Source: an uncultured Cytophagaceae bacterium
Lineage (GTDB): Bacteria; Bacteroidota; Bacteroidia; Cytophagales; Microscillaceae
Assembly: GCA_937899305.1 (NCBI GenBank)
Contig: CALDJV010000521.1
Span: forward strand, 1 to 11,523
Direction of reading: 5' to 3'
DNA: 11,523 bases
Both the position numbers and the translations under genes were made by a program. Below are positions 1 through 7,070 of the stretch, one piece after another. The notes beneath the pieces were generated by a model. The model did not search any database. It saw only the letters and a list, made by a program, of their open reading frames with translations, and had not been told where the DNA came from. Numbering within the stretch: the first letter of the stretch is position 1; each line of letters begins with the position of its first letter.

Positions 1-422
1 GCGATACCGGGATGGATGTTTGCCTTTGTGCGTTGGAATATGGAGAACACATGCAGGTACGCATTACTTATGCTGGGGCACGCCGTCCTCTTTATTTTGT
101 GAGAGATGCTACCCGAACTTTGCAGGAGATCAAAGGTGATCGGATGCACGTAGGAGGGGTTAAAACATTTGACCGGGATTTTACTAACCACGAGATTACC
201 CTCTATCAAGGGGATAGTATTTACCTCACCAGTGATGGTTATATAGACCAGAATGATAAAAAACGGAAAAAATTTGGCAAAGCTCGTTTCCACAAACTTT
301 TACAATCTATTGGGCACTTTCCCATGGAAGAACAATATGAAACCTTGATGGTGCAACTGAAGCAGCATATGGAGGAAACCGAACAACGAGACGATATTTT
401 GGTGATGGGGCTTAAGTTGTAG
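1..422 (+). CDS. SpoIIE/PP2C-type serine phosphatase, C-terminal part (5' end outside window)
   Basis: The frame is open from the left edge (first full codon at 3), so this is the end of a longer gene; the ATG at 12 lies inside the catalytic domain and is not its start. About 139 residues are visible. They carry the later PP2C/SpoIIE motifs: DTGMDV (matching DGMDV in the two paralogues downstream), an AGARRPLYF strand, EIKGD followed by a GG turn, the metal-binding TSDGY, and a terminal RDDILVMG. After SDGY it reads IDQNDKKRKKFG rather than the DQFGG found in the other two, so it belongs to a slightly different branch. The expected role is Mn/Mg-dependent dephosphorylation of phosphoserine on a partner-switch protein. 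The sensor module is not visible. It ends with TAG, 252 bp before the next phosphatase gene. Confidence 0.88.
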   Translation, partial: DTGMDVCLCALEYGEHMQVRITYAGARRPLYFVRDATRTLQEIKGDRMHVGGVKTFDRDFTNHEITLYQGDSIYLTSDGYIDQNDKKRKKFGKARFHKLLQSIGHFPMEEQYETLMVQLKQHMEETEQRDDILVMGLKL

Positions 423-424
423 CC

Positions 425-440
425 ATTGTTTTTTAACAAT
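425..440 (+). terminator. Weak AT-rich hairpin after the first phosphatase gene
   Basis: A 6-bp stem (ATTGTT/AACAAT) with a T4 loop starts 3 bases after the stop codon and is followed by a short T-rich stretch. It is AT-only apart from one G-C pair per arm, so it is at best a weak terminator and could be chance. Confidence 0.2.
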
Positions 441-616
441 TCTTTAAACAGCTTGTGTATTGAGCTAGTCCTTTGGTTTACAGTATTTTAAAAAAGAAGC
501 CTTGAAATGATGACTCGCCTAGGCAAAACGAATGCGAATATTCACCAAGAAAAATTTTACATTTACTGTGTTTAGGCATCTTTGATGCGTTTTAATAAGC
601 CAAAAGATCAGGTATA

Positions 617-638
617 AGAACTTGCTAAGATAAGTTCT
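617..638. repeat. Short inverted repeat upstream of HAMP-phosphatase gene
   Basis: AGAACTT and AAGTTCT form a perfect 7-bp inverted repeat with an 8-base loop, 36 bases before the ATG at 675. No T-run follows, so it is not a terminator. It could be a 5'-leader hairpin or an operator half-site pair; chance is also possible. I see no convincing TTG/TAnnTTTG promoter in 423-674; the nearest match, CATCTTTG at 577-584, has one mismatch and no suitable -33 box. Confidence 0.25.
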
Positions 639-674
639 CAAATTAAGGAAGACCACTCTATAAGTGCTGTTTTT

Positions 675-2636
675 ATGAGTCTGAAAAAATTATTTACCAC
701 CGTTATTATTGTTACGGTCACCGTGGCGTCATTTGTTGGGATCATTATTTTTACCCAAATCAATCAAATGCGTCAAGACATTGAGCAGATAGTAAACCTG
801 GAAGAGCCTTTTGAAAAAACTGTCCTCGAGATTGAAATCATAGCTTCTAATATTGCCAATTCATTGTTGGACTATGTAGACAATCACAATTATATCCAAC
901 CCGAAAATATCGCTAAGTTTCAGCAAAACTTTGACAAACACATTGCCTTATATCAAAAGTATGCGCAGAGTGATCAGGAGGTGGCTTATGGTAAAACATT
1001 GGTAAAGGAATACGAAAACTTCAAGAAAATTACCAAAAATGCCGTCAAAATATCTACCCAGAAGCACGGGAAACTGTTTGCAGTGCAAACCATGGTGACG
1101 GTACAAGACGAGCTGATAGATGATTTATTTAAAAAATACATTGACAAACCCACCCCCGATATATTAAACAAGCTCAAGGTTATTTCTGATTTTTACAGCC
1201 TCAACGAAGAGTTGCTCAACGCCATTGAAAGTTATGTAATCATCAAGGATTCGATGAGCGCTCAGAAAATTACCAACAAAAAACTACAATACTTGCGATT
1301 TGAAGACAACTACCTTCAAACCAAGCGGCCGGACAAAGATTGGTTGGCCAAGATGAACGAAAATTTTACGATTACGGTCAGCCTGGGAAACGAACTCATG
1401 CGTTTGGAAAGTGTACAGTATAACCTGATGCAGGATTTTCACCAATCGTTGAATAAGATTGATAATTTACTGGACAAAAAGATTCAGCCCCTCATTCGGA
1501 GTAAAAACCAGGAATTGCTTGGGCAAGCCAACCGTTCTGGGAACTTGATCATTAATTTTATGCTTGTTTCCCTTATTCTAATCATTGTTACCTTGATTGT
1601 GGTGGCTTGGGTAGTACGCAAAACGGTGCTCAAACCGGTGCTTCAGCTCAATGAAGTAGCCAAACAAGTAGCCAGTGGTAAACTCAAGGTAGATTTCAAT
1701 ACCAAAGCCAACAACGAAATTGGAGACCTGACTGCGTCTTTTCAAACGATGACGACTGGGATTGAGCGCTTGGTGACCAAGTATCGCAATTTGAACAAAG
1801 ATCTGGAAACCAAAGTAGAAGAACGTACCGAAGAGTTGACTGACAAGAATTTCAAGATTACTTCCAGTATCAACTACGCCAAAAGAATACAGGAGGCAGT
1901 GTTGCCACCAGTGGCCCAAATCACCAGCAAATTGCCCGATGCGATGGTGTTTTTCAAGCCCAGAGACATTGTCAGTGGCGATTTTTATTGGTTTGCCGAG
2001 GTGTTTCCTTCGGGAGATACCTCTCAACAGGAAGCCACTAAAATGGTGTTGGCTGCGGTAGATTGTACCGGACACGGAGTTCCTGGCGCGTTTATGTCTA
2101 TGATTGGCAATGCTTATCTCAACCAAATTGTGCGTTTGCAAAAATTGACTTCCCCCGAAAAAATTCTGGAGGCATTGCATCAAAGCATTCGAAAGGATCT
2201 CAAGCAACAAGAAACCCTCAACCGCGATGGCATGGATGTGGCATTGGTGGTGATCGACAAGCAAGCCAAGACTTTGGAGTTTGCTGGGGCCAAAAATCCG
2301 TTGATTTACATGCAAGATGGCGAAATGTTTGAAATCAAAGGAGATAAATTTCCGGTAGGTGGCTACGCCCACGAAGAAGAGCAGTCCTTCCAGAAACATA
2401 CCATAGACATTTCCAAGCCCACTACTTTTTATATCTATTCTGATGGTTTTCAAGACCAATTTGGCGGGAAGAAATTCAGGAAGTTTATGTCACGTAAATT
2501 CAAGAACTTATTGCATGAAATTCACCCCAAACCGATGCAGACCCAAGCTCAGATTTTAGAAGAACAATTGCTGGATTGGATGGGAGAACATCGGCAGGTA
2601 GACGATGTGTTGGTGCTGGGTGTACACCTTCCCTAA
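675..2636 (+). CDS. Membrane sensor with HAMP domain and SpoIIE-type serine phosphatase
   Basis: 653 aa. TM1 is at about 8-27. A long, mostly helical extracytoplasmic domain spans about 28-290, TM2 is about 291-313, a HAMP domain about 314-367, and a charged coiled coil (ETKVEERTEELTDK) about 368-395. The SpoIIE/PP2C domain runs from about 396 to the end. The linker SINYAKRIQEAVLPP leads into the catalytic core. Visible metal-site candidates are Asp436 (SGDFYWF), Asp463 (AAVDCTGHG), Asp518/Asp521 (DGMDVA), Asp590 (YSDGF) and Asp643/644 (QVDDVLVLG), so it should be active. By family knowledge it dephosphorylates phosphoserine on a cytoplasmic partner when the outer domain signals through HAMP. 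The start is the first Met before TM1; the AAGGA at 645 lies too far upstream to be its RBS, as is usual in Bacteroidota. The ligand and target are unknown. Confidence 0.93.
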   Translation: MSLKKLFTTVIIVTVTVASFVGIIIFTQINQMRQDIEQIVNLEEPFEKTVLEIEIIASNIANSLLDYVDNHNYIQPENIAKFQQNFDKHIALYQKYAQSDQEVAYGKTLVKEYENFKKITKNAVKISTQKHGKLFAVQTMVTVQDELIDDLFKKYIDKPTPDILNKLKVISDFYSLNEELLNAIESYVIIKDSMSAQKITNKKLQYLRFEDNYLQTKRPDKDWLAKMNENFTITVSLGNELMRLESVQYNLMQDFHQSLNKIDNLLDKKIQPLIRSKNQELLGQANRSGNLIINFMLVSLILIIVTLIVVAWVVRKTVLKPVLQLNEVAKQVASGKLKVDFNTKANNEIGDLTASFQTMTTGIERLVTKYRNLNKDLETKVEERTEELTDKNFKITSSINYAKRIQEAVLPPVAQITSKLPDAMVFFKPRDIVSGDFYWFAEVFPSGDTSQQEATKMVLAAVDCTGHGVPGAFMSMIGNAYLNQIVRLQKLTSPEKILEALHQSIRKDLKQQETLNRDGMDVALVVIDKQAKTLEFAGAKNPLIYMQDGEMFEIKGDKFPVGGYAHEEEQSFQKHTIDISKPTTFYIYSDGFQDQFGGKKFRKFMSRKFKNLLHEIHPKPMQTQAQILEEQLLDWMGEHRQVDDVLVLGVHLP

Positions 2637-2665
2637 TGGGATCAAACCATCATTTATATCTACAT

Positions 2666-3280
2666 TTAACGTACTCGGAAAGTATACATTTTAGTAGGAT
2701 GTTTTTGGGGTTTCCAATATTTGGTAATACGAGAAAGTTGTTCAGGGGGAATATCTAAATCGAAAAAGTCAACCACATATTTCCCTCGTTGTAATGGTAC
2801 GGTGAATATATAGTCATTGTGTGAATATCCTTGTTTATTGGTTTCAGGAATCATCATTTGTACGTGGGTTACATAGAAAGCATTGATCAAAATTTCTTTT
2901 TTAAAACGTTGTTTTGGAGGAATAGGGAATAAAAACACGTCAATGCTGGTTTCTCGTTTTTTATTCCATTCTACGTGAAAAGTATGCCCTTTATGGTATC
3001 GATTCGGTGTTTGTATACCCAAGTCACTATCAAGATCATTCATTTGTATGAGCAATCCATAGTATTTTGTTTGATCCAATCCCCAAAATGCGCTCTTTTT
3101 AGATGTTTTTACTCGCCTTAAAGTAGAAAAAGTCAATGCTAATTCAGTACCTCGAACTGGGCCCCCAGTGGTGGTAAAAAACAGAGTACAACGCGTATAG
3201 GGCCCTGGCTGGGCTTGTAGACAACACGATATCCCCACAAACATGAGGGTAAATAGACATTTTAAAAAAAGTTTTTTCAT
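2666..3280 (-). CDS. Secreted protein of unknown function (204 aa)
   Basis: I place the start at the ATG whose first base is 3280, giving MKKLFLKC followed by a hydrophobic stretch and LQA|QPG. This is a good Sec signal peptide with cleavage near residue 23. A Cys pair precedes the site, but the lipobox is poor (Gly at -3), so a soluble periplasmic or exported protein is more likely than a lipoprotein. The mature part of about 180 residues is rich in aromatic and basic residues and looks beta-rich (for example YVVDFFDLDIPPEQL near the C-terminus). I recognise no family. The frame stays open for 73 more codons upstream (to an ATG at 3499), but that stretch has no signal peptide and would bury this one, so I reject it. 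The gene is convergent with the HAMP-phosphatase (29 bp between stop codons) and divergent from the TPR-phosphatase. Confidence 0.75.
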   Translation of the reverse strand: MKKLFLKCLFTLMFVGISCCLQAQPGPYTRCTLFFTTTGGPVRGTELALTFSTLRRVKTSKKSAFWGLDQTKYYGLLIQMNDLDSDLGIQTPNRYHKGHTFHVEWNKKRETSIDVFLFPIPPKQRFKKEILINAFYVTHVQMMIPETNKQGYSHNDYIFTVPLQRGKYVVDFFDLDIPPEQLSRITKYWKPQKHPTKMYTFRVR

Positions 3281-3690
3281 CTTGAGGTTGAACGAGTTGA
3301 AAAGGTTTTTTTTCAGAACATTACGCCTGACTGAATGTCTCCAGTGGGGGATACCTTTGTGTTTTATTTTATCTAGAATAAGACAAAGAACCAAATGATA
3401 GTTTTTCCTGATCGAGTTCTTCACCGAAGCCTGGTTGTTGACTGTAATCTGGCAGGAGTGCAATGATTTGGTAATGGGTCGTTTACCTCTATGATTCATA
3501 GTATTGGTAGATTCATAAATTAGCTTTTTTCAATGAATTTTAGATGGAAATAATGCCTTTATTGCGCTTTATTATCTGGTTAGACCATTATTTCCGAGCA
3601 CTGGTCTAAATTTTGAACATATTCTAAAATACACTGGCATATCACTAAAAAATTTGTAATATTACTCTTTAGAAACTATCGTGACTGCAT
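3281..3690. other. 410-bp divergent intergenic region
   Basis: This spacer separates the minus-strand secreted protein from the plus-strand TPR-phosphatase, so it should contain promoters for both. I find no full TTG/TAnnTTTG match on either strand. The part next to the minus-strand gene is an open frame (to 3499) that I judge non-coding. The clearest structure is the pair of overlapping inverted repeats at 3546-3609, listed separately. Confidence 0.6.
3546..3609. repeat. Two interlocked inverted repeats, possible operator or switch structure
   Basis: GGAAATAATG (3546-3555) pairs perfectly with CATTATTTCC (3586-3595), 10 bp. TTAGACCA (3580-3587) pairs perfectly with TGGTCTAA (3602-3609), 8 bp. 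The arms share bases 3586-3587, so as RNA hairpins they exclude each other. The 8-bp half-sites are 22 bp centre to centre, about two helical turns, which suits a dimeric or tetrameric DNA-binding protein. The element ends 81 bp before the TPR-phosphatase start. Confidence 0.5.
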
Positions 3691-5820
3691 ATGTCTCTTA
3701 TGCCAATACGAAACAAAATCATATTTCTTTTTACATTGTCATTTTTGTTGACGTTATCGTCTGCTTTTGGTCAACAGAAAGTAATAGATAGCTTACGGAA
3801 TTTGCTGAACGAAAATCAGGAGGATACGCTACAGGCGAAGGTCTTGATCAAGTTGAGCGGAGCATATACTTATGTAGATACCGAAGAAGCAAAGACTTAT
3901 GCTGAAAAAGCCTTGAAGTTGTCTCAAAAAATTCGGTACCAAGCCGGAATAGCCAATGCCTATCGAAGCATTGGGACGGTATTCAGTGAACAAGGCAATT
4001 ATGATCAAGCCATCAAGACTTATTATCAAGGTTTGACCACCGCCGAAGGTAGTCAAGATCCTCGTATCAAAGCCAATATTTATAATAATATGGGCACTGT
4101 TTTCAGCCGATTGAACGACTTCCCCCAAGCCAAATCTAATTACCAAAAAGCCCTAAGAATTTATCAGAAAATTGATGACCAAAATTTGATGGCGACTTCT
4201 TTTAATAACTTGGGCCATATTTATAGCGATGAGGGGCAGATTGATTCAGCAAAAAATTCTTATGAAATGGCCTATACCATATTCAAAAAGAACAACAACT
4301 TACAAGGTATGACTTATGCTTTGGGGAGCTTGGGTTTTTTTTATGAGCGCATAGGGTATATGAACAAGGCGCTGCAGAATCAAACCAAAGTGAGGAAACT
4401 GGAGAGGCAACTCGGGAATAAAAATGGATATGTATATTCTACTTTCAGCATTGCCAATATTTATCTCACTATGAAAAATTACAACGCAGCTGAGCAATAT
4501 TTCAAAGAAGCGTTGGATTTATCCAAAGAAATAGGATCGGTAGAATTACTCCGTAATAGTTATCAGTTTTTATCTCGATATTATCGCGAAGTTGAAGATT
4601 ACAAACGTGCCCTAGAGTATTATCAGCAATTCATCAATTTTAAGGACAGTATATTCAATAAGGAAAAAAGTGAGTTGGTGGCCAAGATTAAGGCTGATTA
4701 TGAAGTAGAACAAAATAAAAAGCAGCTTGAAATTCAGAAAAGTAAAAACCGAGAACAAAAACTAGAAATCAAGGCCCAACAAGCGAAGATAGAGCAACAC
4801 CAATTGAGAAATACGGCGCTCATTGTAGGGATTTTGTTGATTGTGTCAATCACGTTTTTTTTGTTTCGCAACAATCGCCAAAAGCAAAAAACCAATCAGA
4901 TATTGGCCGAGAAAAATCAACTCATCGAAGACAAGAATACCAATATTACGGATAGTATCAACTATGCGCGGCGTATTCAAAGTGCTGTGCTTCCACTGGA
5001 GGAAGAAATGCGGCATTATATTCCCGAACACTTTGTTTTGTGGAAGCCCCGTGATATTGTGAGTGGAGATTTTTACTGGTTTGCTAAAACCAATCCCCAA
5101 CCCGTATACGAAGAGAAAATGACCTTTGAAGGGGTGCATCGTGTATTCAAAGGGGTAAAAGGCGAAAAGATTATTGTGGCAGCAGTAGACTCTACCGGAC
5201 ACGGGGTGCCTGGCGCTTTTATGAGTATGATTGGAAGTCGTTTGCTCAACGAAATTGTCAATGAATTGGGGATTAGCGAGGCCGATGAAATTCTGAACCA
5301 ATTGCATTTACGAGTAAGAAAGGCTCTCAAGCAAGAAGAAACCCAAAGCCATGATGGCATGGATGTGGCCTTGGTAGTGATAGACAAAGATAAAAAGATC
5401 ATGCAATTTGCTGGAGCCAAGAATCCATTGTATTTGGTGCAAGTACCCAAAGATTGGGAAATAGATGCCACTACTAAACCAGAAGAGTCAGGGTTGGCGT
5501 TGCAGGTAATCAAGGGTGATGTCATGTCTATTGGGGGATATCAATTGATTGAAGAAGTAGTATTCAAGAAAAAAATTGTCAACTTATCACCTAAAAAATA
5601 CGACAGTACTACTTTTTACCTGTTTTCTGATGGTTATCAAGATCAGTTTGGAGGTATCAAAGGCCGAAAGTTCATGGTAAAACGGTTTCGTAAGTTATTG
5701 TTTGAGATCTCGAATAAGCCGCTGGAATTACAAAAGCAAATTCTTGAAGATACTTTGAAAGAGTGGATGAATGACCATGACCAAGTAGATGATATATTGG
5801 TGATGGGATTTCGTTTGTAG
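3691..5820 (+). CDS. TPR sensor with transmembrane segment and SpoIIE-type serine phosphatase
   Basis: 709 aa. A signal peptide occupies about 1-27 (hydrophobic core, AFG|QQ). About seven TPRs cover roughly 50-325, with equivalent positions at 90, 130, 170, 210, 250 and 290, an exact 40-residue period (NNMGTVFS, NNLGHIYS, FSIANIYL and similar helix A cores). A Lys/Gln/Glu-rich coiled coil follows at about 325-373, one TM segment at about 374-392, a second short coiled coil at 393-418, then the linker SINYARRIQSAVLP and the PP2C domain. Metal-site candidates are Asp460 (SGDFYWF), Asp500 (AAVDSTGHG), Asp556/Asp559 (HDGMDVA), Asp647 (FSDGY) and Asp700/701 (QVDDILVMG). The predicted topology puts the TPRs in the periplasm and the phosphatase in the cytoplasm. 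An alternative start is Met4 (3700), which keeps the signal peptide. Two loops (about 465-495 and 585-605) are longer than in the HAMP paralogue. Its target is unknown. Confidence 0.93.
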   Translation: MSLMPIRNKIIFLFTLSFLLTLSSAFGQQKVIDSLRNLLNENQEDTLQAKVLIKLSGAYTYVDTEEAKTYAEKALKLSQKIRYQAGIANAYRSIGTVFSEQGNYDQAIKTYYQGLTTAEGSQDPRIKANIYNNMGTVFSRLNDFPQAKSNYQKALRIYQKIDDQNLMATSFNNLGHIYSDEGQIDSAKNSYEMAYTIFKKNNNLQGMTYALGSLGFFYERIGYMNKALQNQTKVRKLERQLGNKNGYVYSTFSIANIYLTMKNYNAAEQYFKEALDLSKEIGSVELLRNSYQFLSRYYREVEDYKRALEYYQQFINFKDSIFNKEKSELVAKIKADYEVEQNKKQLEIQKSKNREQKLEIKAQQAKIEQHQLRNTALIVGILLIVSITFFLFRNNRQKQKTNQILAEKNQLIEDKNTNITDSINYARRIQSAVLPLEEEMRHYIPEHFVLWKPRDIVSGDFYWFAKTNPQPVYEEKMTFEGVHRVFKGVKGEKIIVAAVDSTGHGVPGAFMSMIGSRLLNEIVNELGISEADEILNQLHLRVRKALKQEETQSHDGMDVALVVIDKDKKIMQFAGAKNPLYLVQVPKDWEIDATTKPEESGLALQVIKGDVMSIGGYQLIEEVVFKKKIVNLSPKKYDSTTFYLFSDGYQDQFGGIKGRKFMVKRFRKLLFEISNKPLELQKQILEDTLKEWMNDHDQVDDILVMGFRL

Positions 5821-5880
5821 CGATTATTTTTTTTTGCATTTAACTTAACATAATACAATTATTATAACATTGAGCTGGAT

Positions 5881-6246
5881 ATGGATAGCAAAGAATTACA
5901 AAGAATATTACAACAAAAGTTTACAGTAAAAGGAGGCAGTCATTCGGTGGTTGAGTTAGAAGCAATATGGAAAGAAAGGGTAGAAGAGTGGCAACAGGTA
6001 ATGAGGGAGAGTACTGATGGTTGGGCTGCGGTCCAGCAACAAATGGTGGATAACATTCAAGGGTTTTGTGCAACTTATTTGTACGACTCGGTAGAGAAAA
6101 AGACATTTGGGCTAAAAGAAGGGACTCACTATCAGGCCTGGTATGAGCGCTTACAACAATTGATTGCAACGATTCAGCAACACGGGTCTTTGAACGAAAT
6201 TCAGGAAACCTTGCGACAAGCAGGGCCCAGTGCTAGTAAAAGTTAA
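5881..6246 (+). CDS. Small hypothetical protein, Gln-rich and helical (121 aa)
   Basis: The ATG at 5881 lies 60 bp after the TPR-phosphatase stop, on the same strand and with no hairpin terminator between (only a T-tract at 5827-5835), so co-transcription is plausible. The product has no signal peptide or TM segment. It is predicted to be mostly alpha-helical, with many Gln and several Trp (EAIWKERVEEWQQVM, DGWAAVQQQMVDNIQGF, YQAWYERLQQLIATIQQ) and a short disordered tail ending in SASKS. I recognise no domain; it does not look like a STAS or RsbW protein. A cytoplasmic partner of the phosphatase is possible but rests only on position. No Shine-Dalgarno sequence is visible. Confidence 0.7.
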   Translation: MDSKELQRILQQKFTVKGGSHSVVELEAIWKERVEEWQQVMRESTDGWAAVQQQMVDNIQGFCATYLYDSVEKKTFGLKEGTHYQAWYERLQQLIATIQQHGSLNEIQETLRQAGPSASKS

Positions 6247-6442
6247 GGATTGCTGTGACAAAAATGAATTTTGAATGTCAATCAACGAATATCGAATAAT
6301 GAAGGAAAAACTTTCACTGGCTTTATTTTAGGACGTCAGACTCCTTCTCAAATCGTTGATCAGTGTTCTTTAATCGATATTATTTTGCTTAACTAAACGA
6401 CATTGGGCTACAGCCTGAGAAATCAATAGAGTTATATCAATC

Positions 6443-6994
6443 ATGAGCGATACCAGAGATTTTATAATAGAAGAAATAGAGCAAAACACAATCAATTCAA
6501 CCGTATTGTATTTGAATGGATATCTGGATGCATTGAGTTTGTTCAATTCCTATTCGGTGATTGGTATGAATTATAAATTATTTGCGATTGATTTGTTGGC
6601 GGGTGATTTGGTTACATCAATAGACCACCAGGCTTACAAATTATTTGGCCGTTCCCAAGGGGAGTACCAGTTTGAGCTGGAAAGTGTATTGCATTGGAAA
6701 TCGTTGATCAAAGAAGAACTCATGGCCAATTTGACCCGAAGGATTCCCAAAGGAAACAACGAAGGTTTAGACTACTCAGTCAACGATTTGGTGAAAGACC
6801 TGCACTACCATTACATCAATGCATTTGATATTTTTCTATCCTTATTGGAAGATAACCTGCTCTACAAAGCTTCGGAAGCATATGTTGTCAAGGCAAATGG
6901 TAAACGAACATTCCACAGCATTGTAGGAGTTGACTTGGTATTTGAGATCGCACCTACCCAAATAATTTATCTTCAATTAACCGGCAGTGACTGA
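6443..6994 (+). CDS. Hypothetical cytoplasmic protein (183 aa)
   Basis: It starts at the ATG at 6443 (MSDTRDFIIEEIEQN) and ends with TGA. There is no signal peptide or TM segment. The protein is acidic with hydrophobic helices (YLNGYLDALSLFNSY, AFDIFLSLLEDNLLY) and a C-terminal part that looks like paired strands (VVKANGKRTFHSIVG, LVFEIAPTQIIYLQL). I recognise no family and see no catalytic motif. It lies 196 bp after the 121-aa gene on the same strand; that gap is large enough for its own promoter, though the only candidate (TTATTTTG at 6382-6389) has one mismatch. It converges with the TPR gene, with 76 bp between stop codons. Codon use resembles its neighbours, so I see no sign of recent transfer. 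Confidence 0.75.
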   Translation: MSDTRDFIIEEIEQNTINSTVLYLNGYLDALSLFNSYSVIGMNYKLFAIDLLAGDLVTSIDHQAYKLFGRSQGEYQFELESVLHWKSLIKEELMANLTRRIPKGNNEGLDYSVNDLVKDLHYHYINAFDIFLSLLEDNLLYKASEAYVVKANGKRTFHSIVGVDLVFEIAPTQIIYLQLTGSD

Positions 6995-7070
6995 GCTATG
7001 GAGCCAATGGTCTATTTTGGGGTACTCATTTGATTGAAGAAAGCATCCTAAACAACGCTAATCAACTTCG

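Noticed and set aside
576..593. GCATC/GATGC hairpin followed by T4
   Set aside because: A 5-bp stem with a 3-base loop is too weak to call a terminator, and it lies about 150 bp from the nearest stop.
1578..2459. Long minus-strand frame (293 codons) within the HAMP-phosphatase gene
   Set aside because: It is a shadow of a well-supported gene with clear domain motifs on the plus strand.
3281..3499. In-frame N-terminal extension of the secreted protein by 73 codons
   Set aside because: It would bury a good signal peptide inside the protein, and its composition is not protein-like; an ATG at 3280 gives a normal Sec start.
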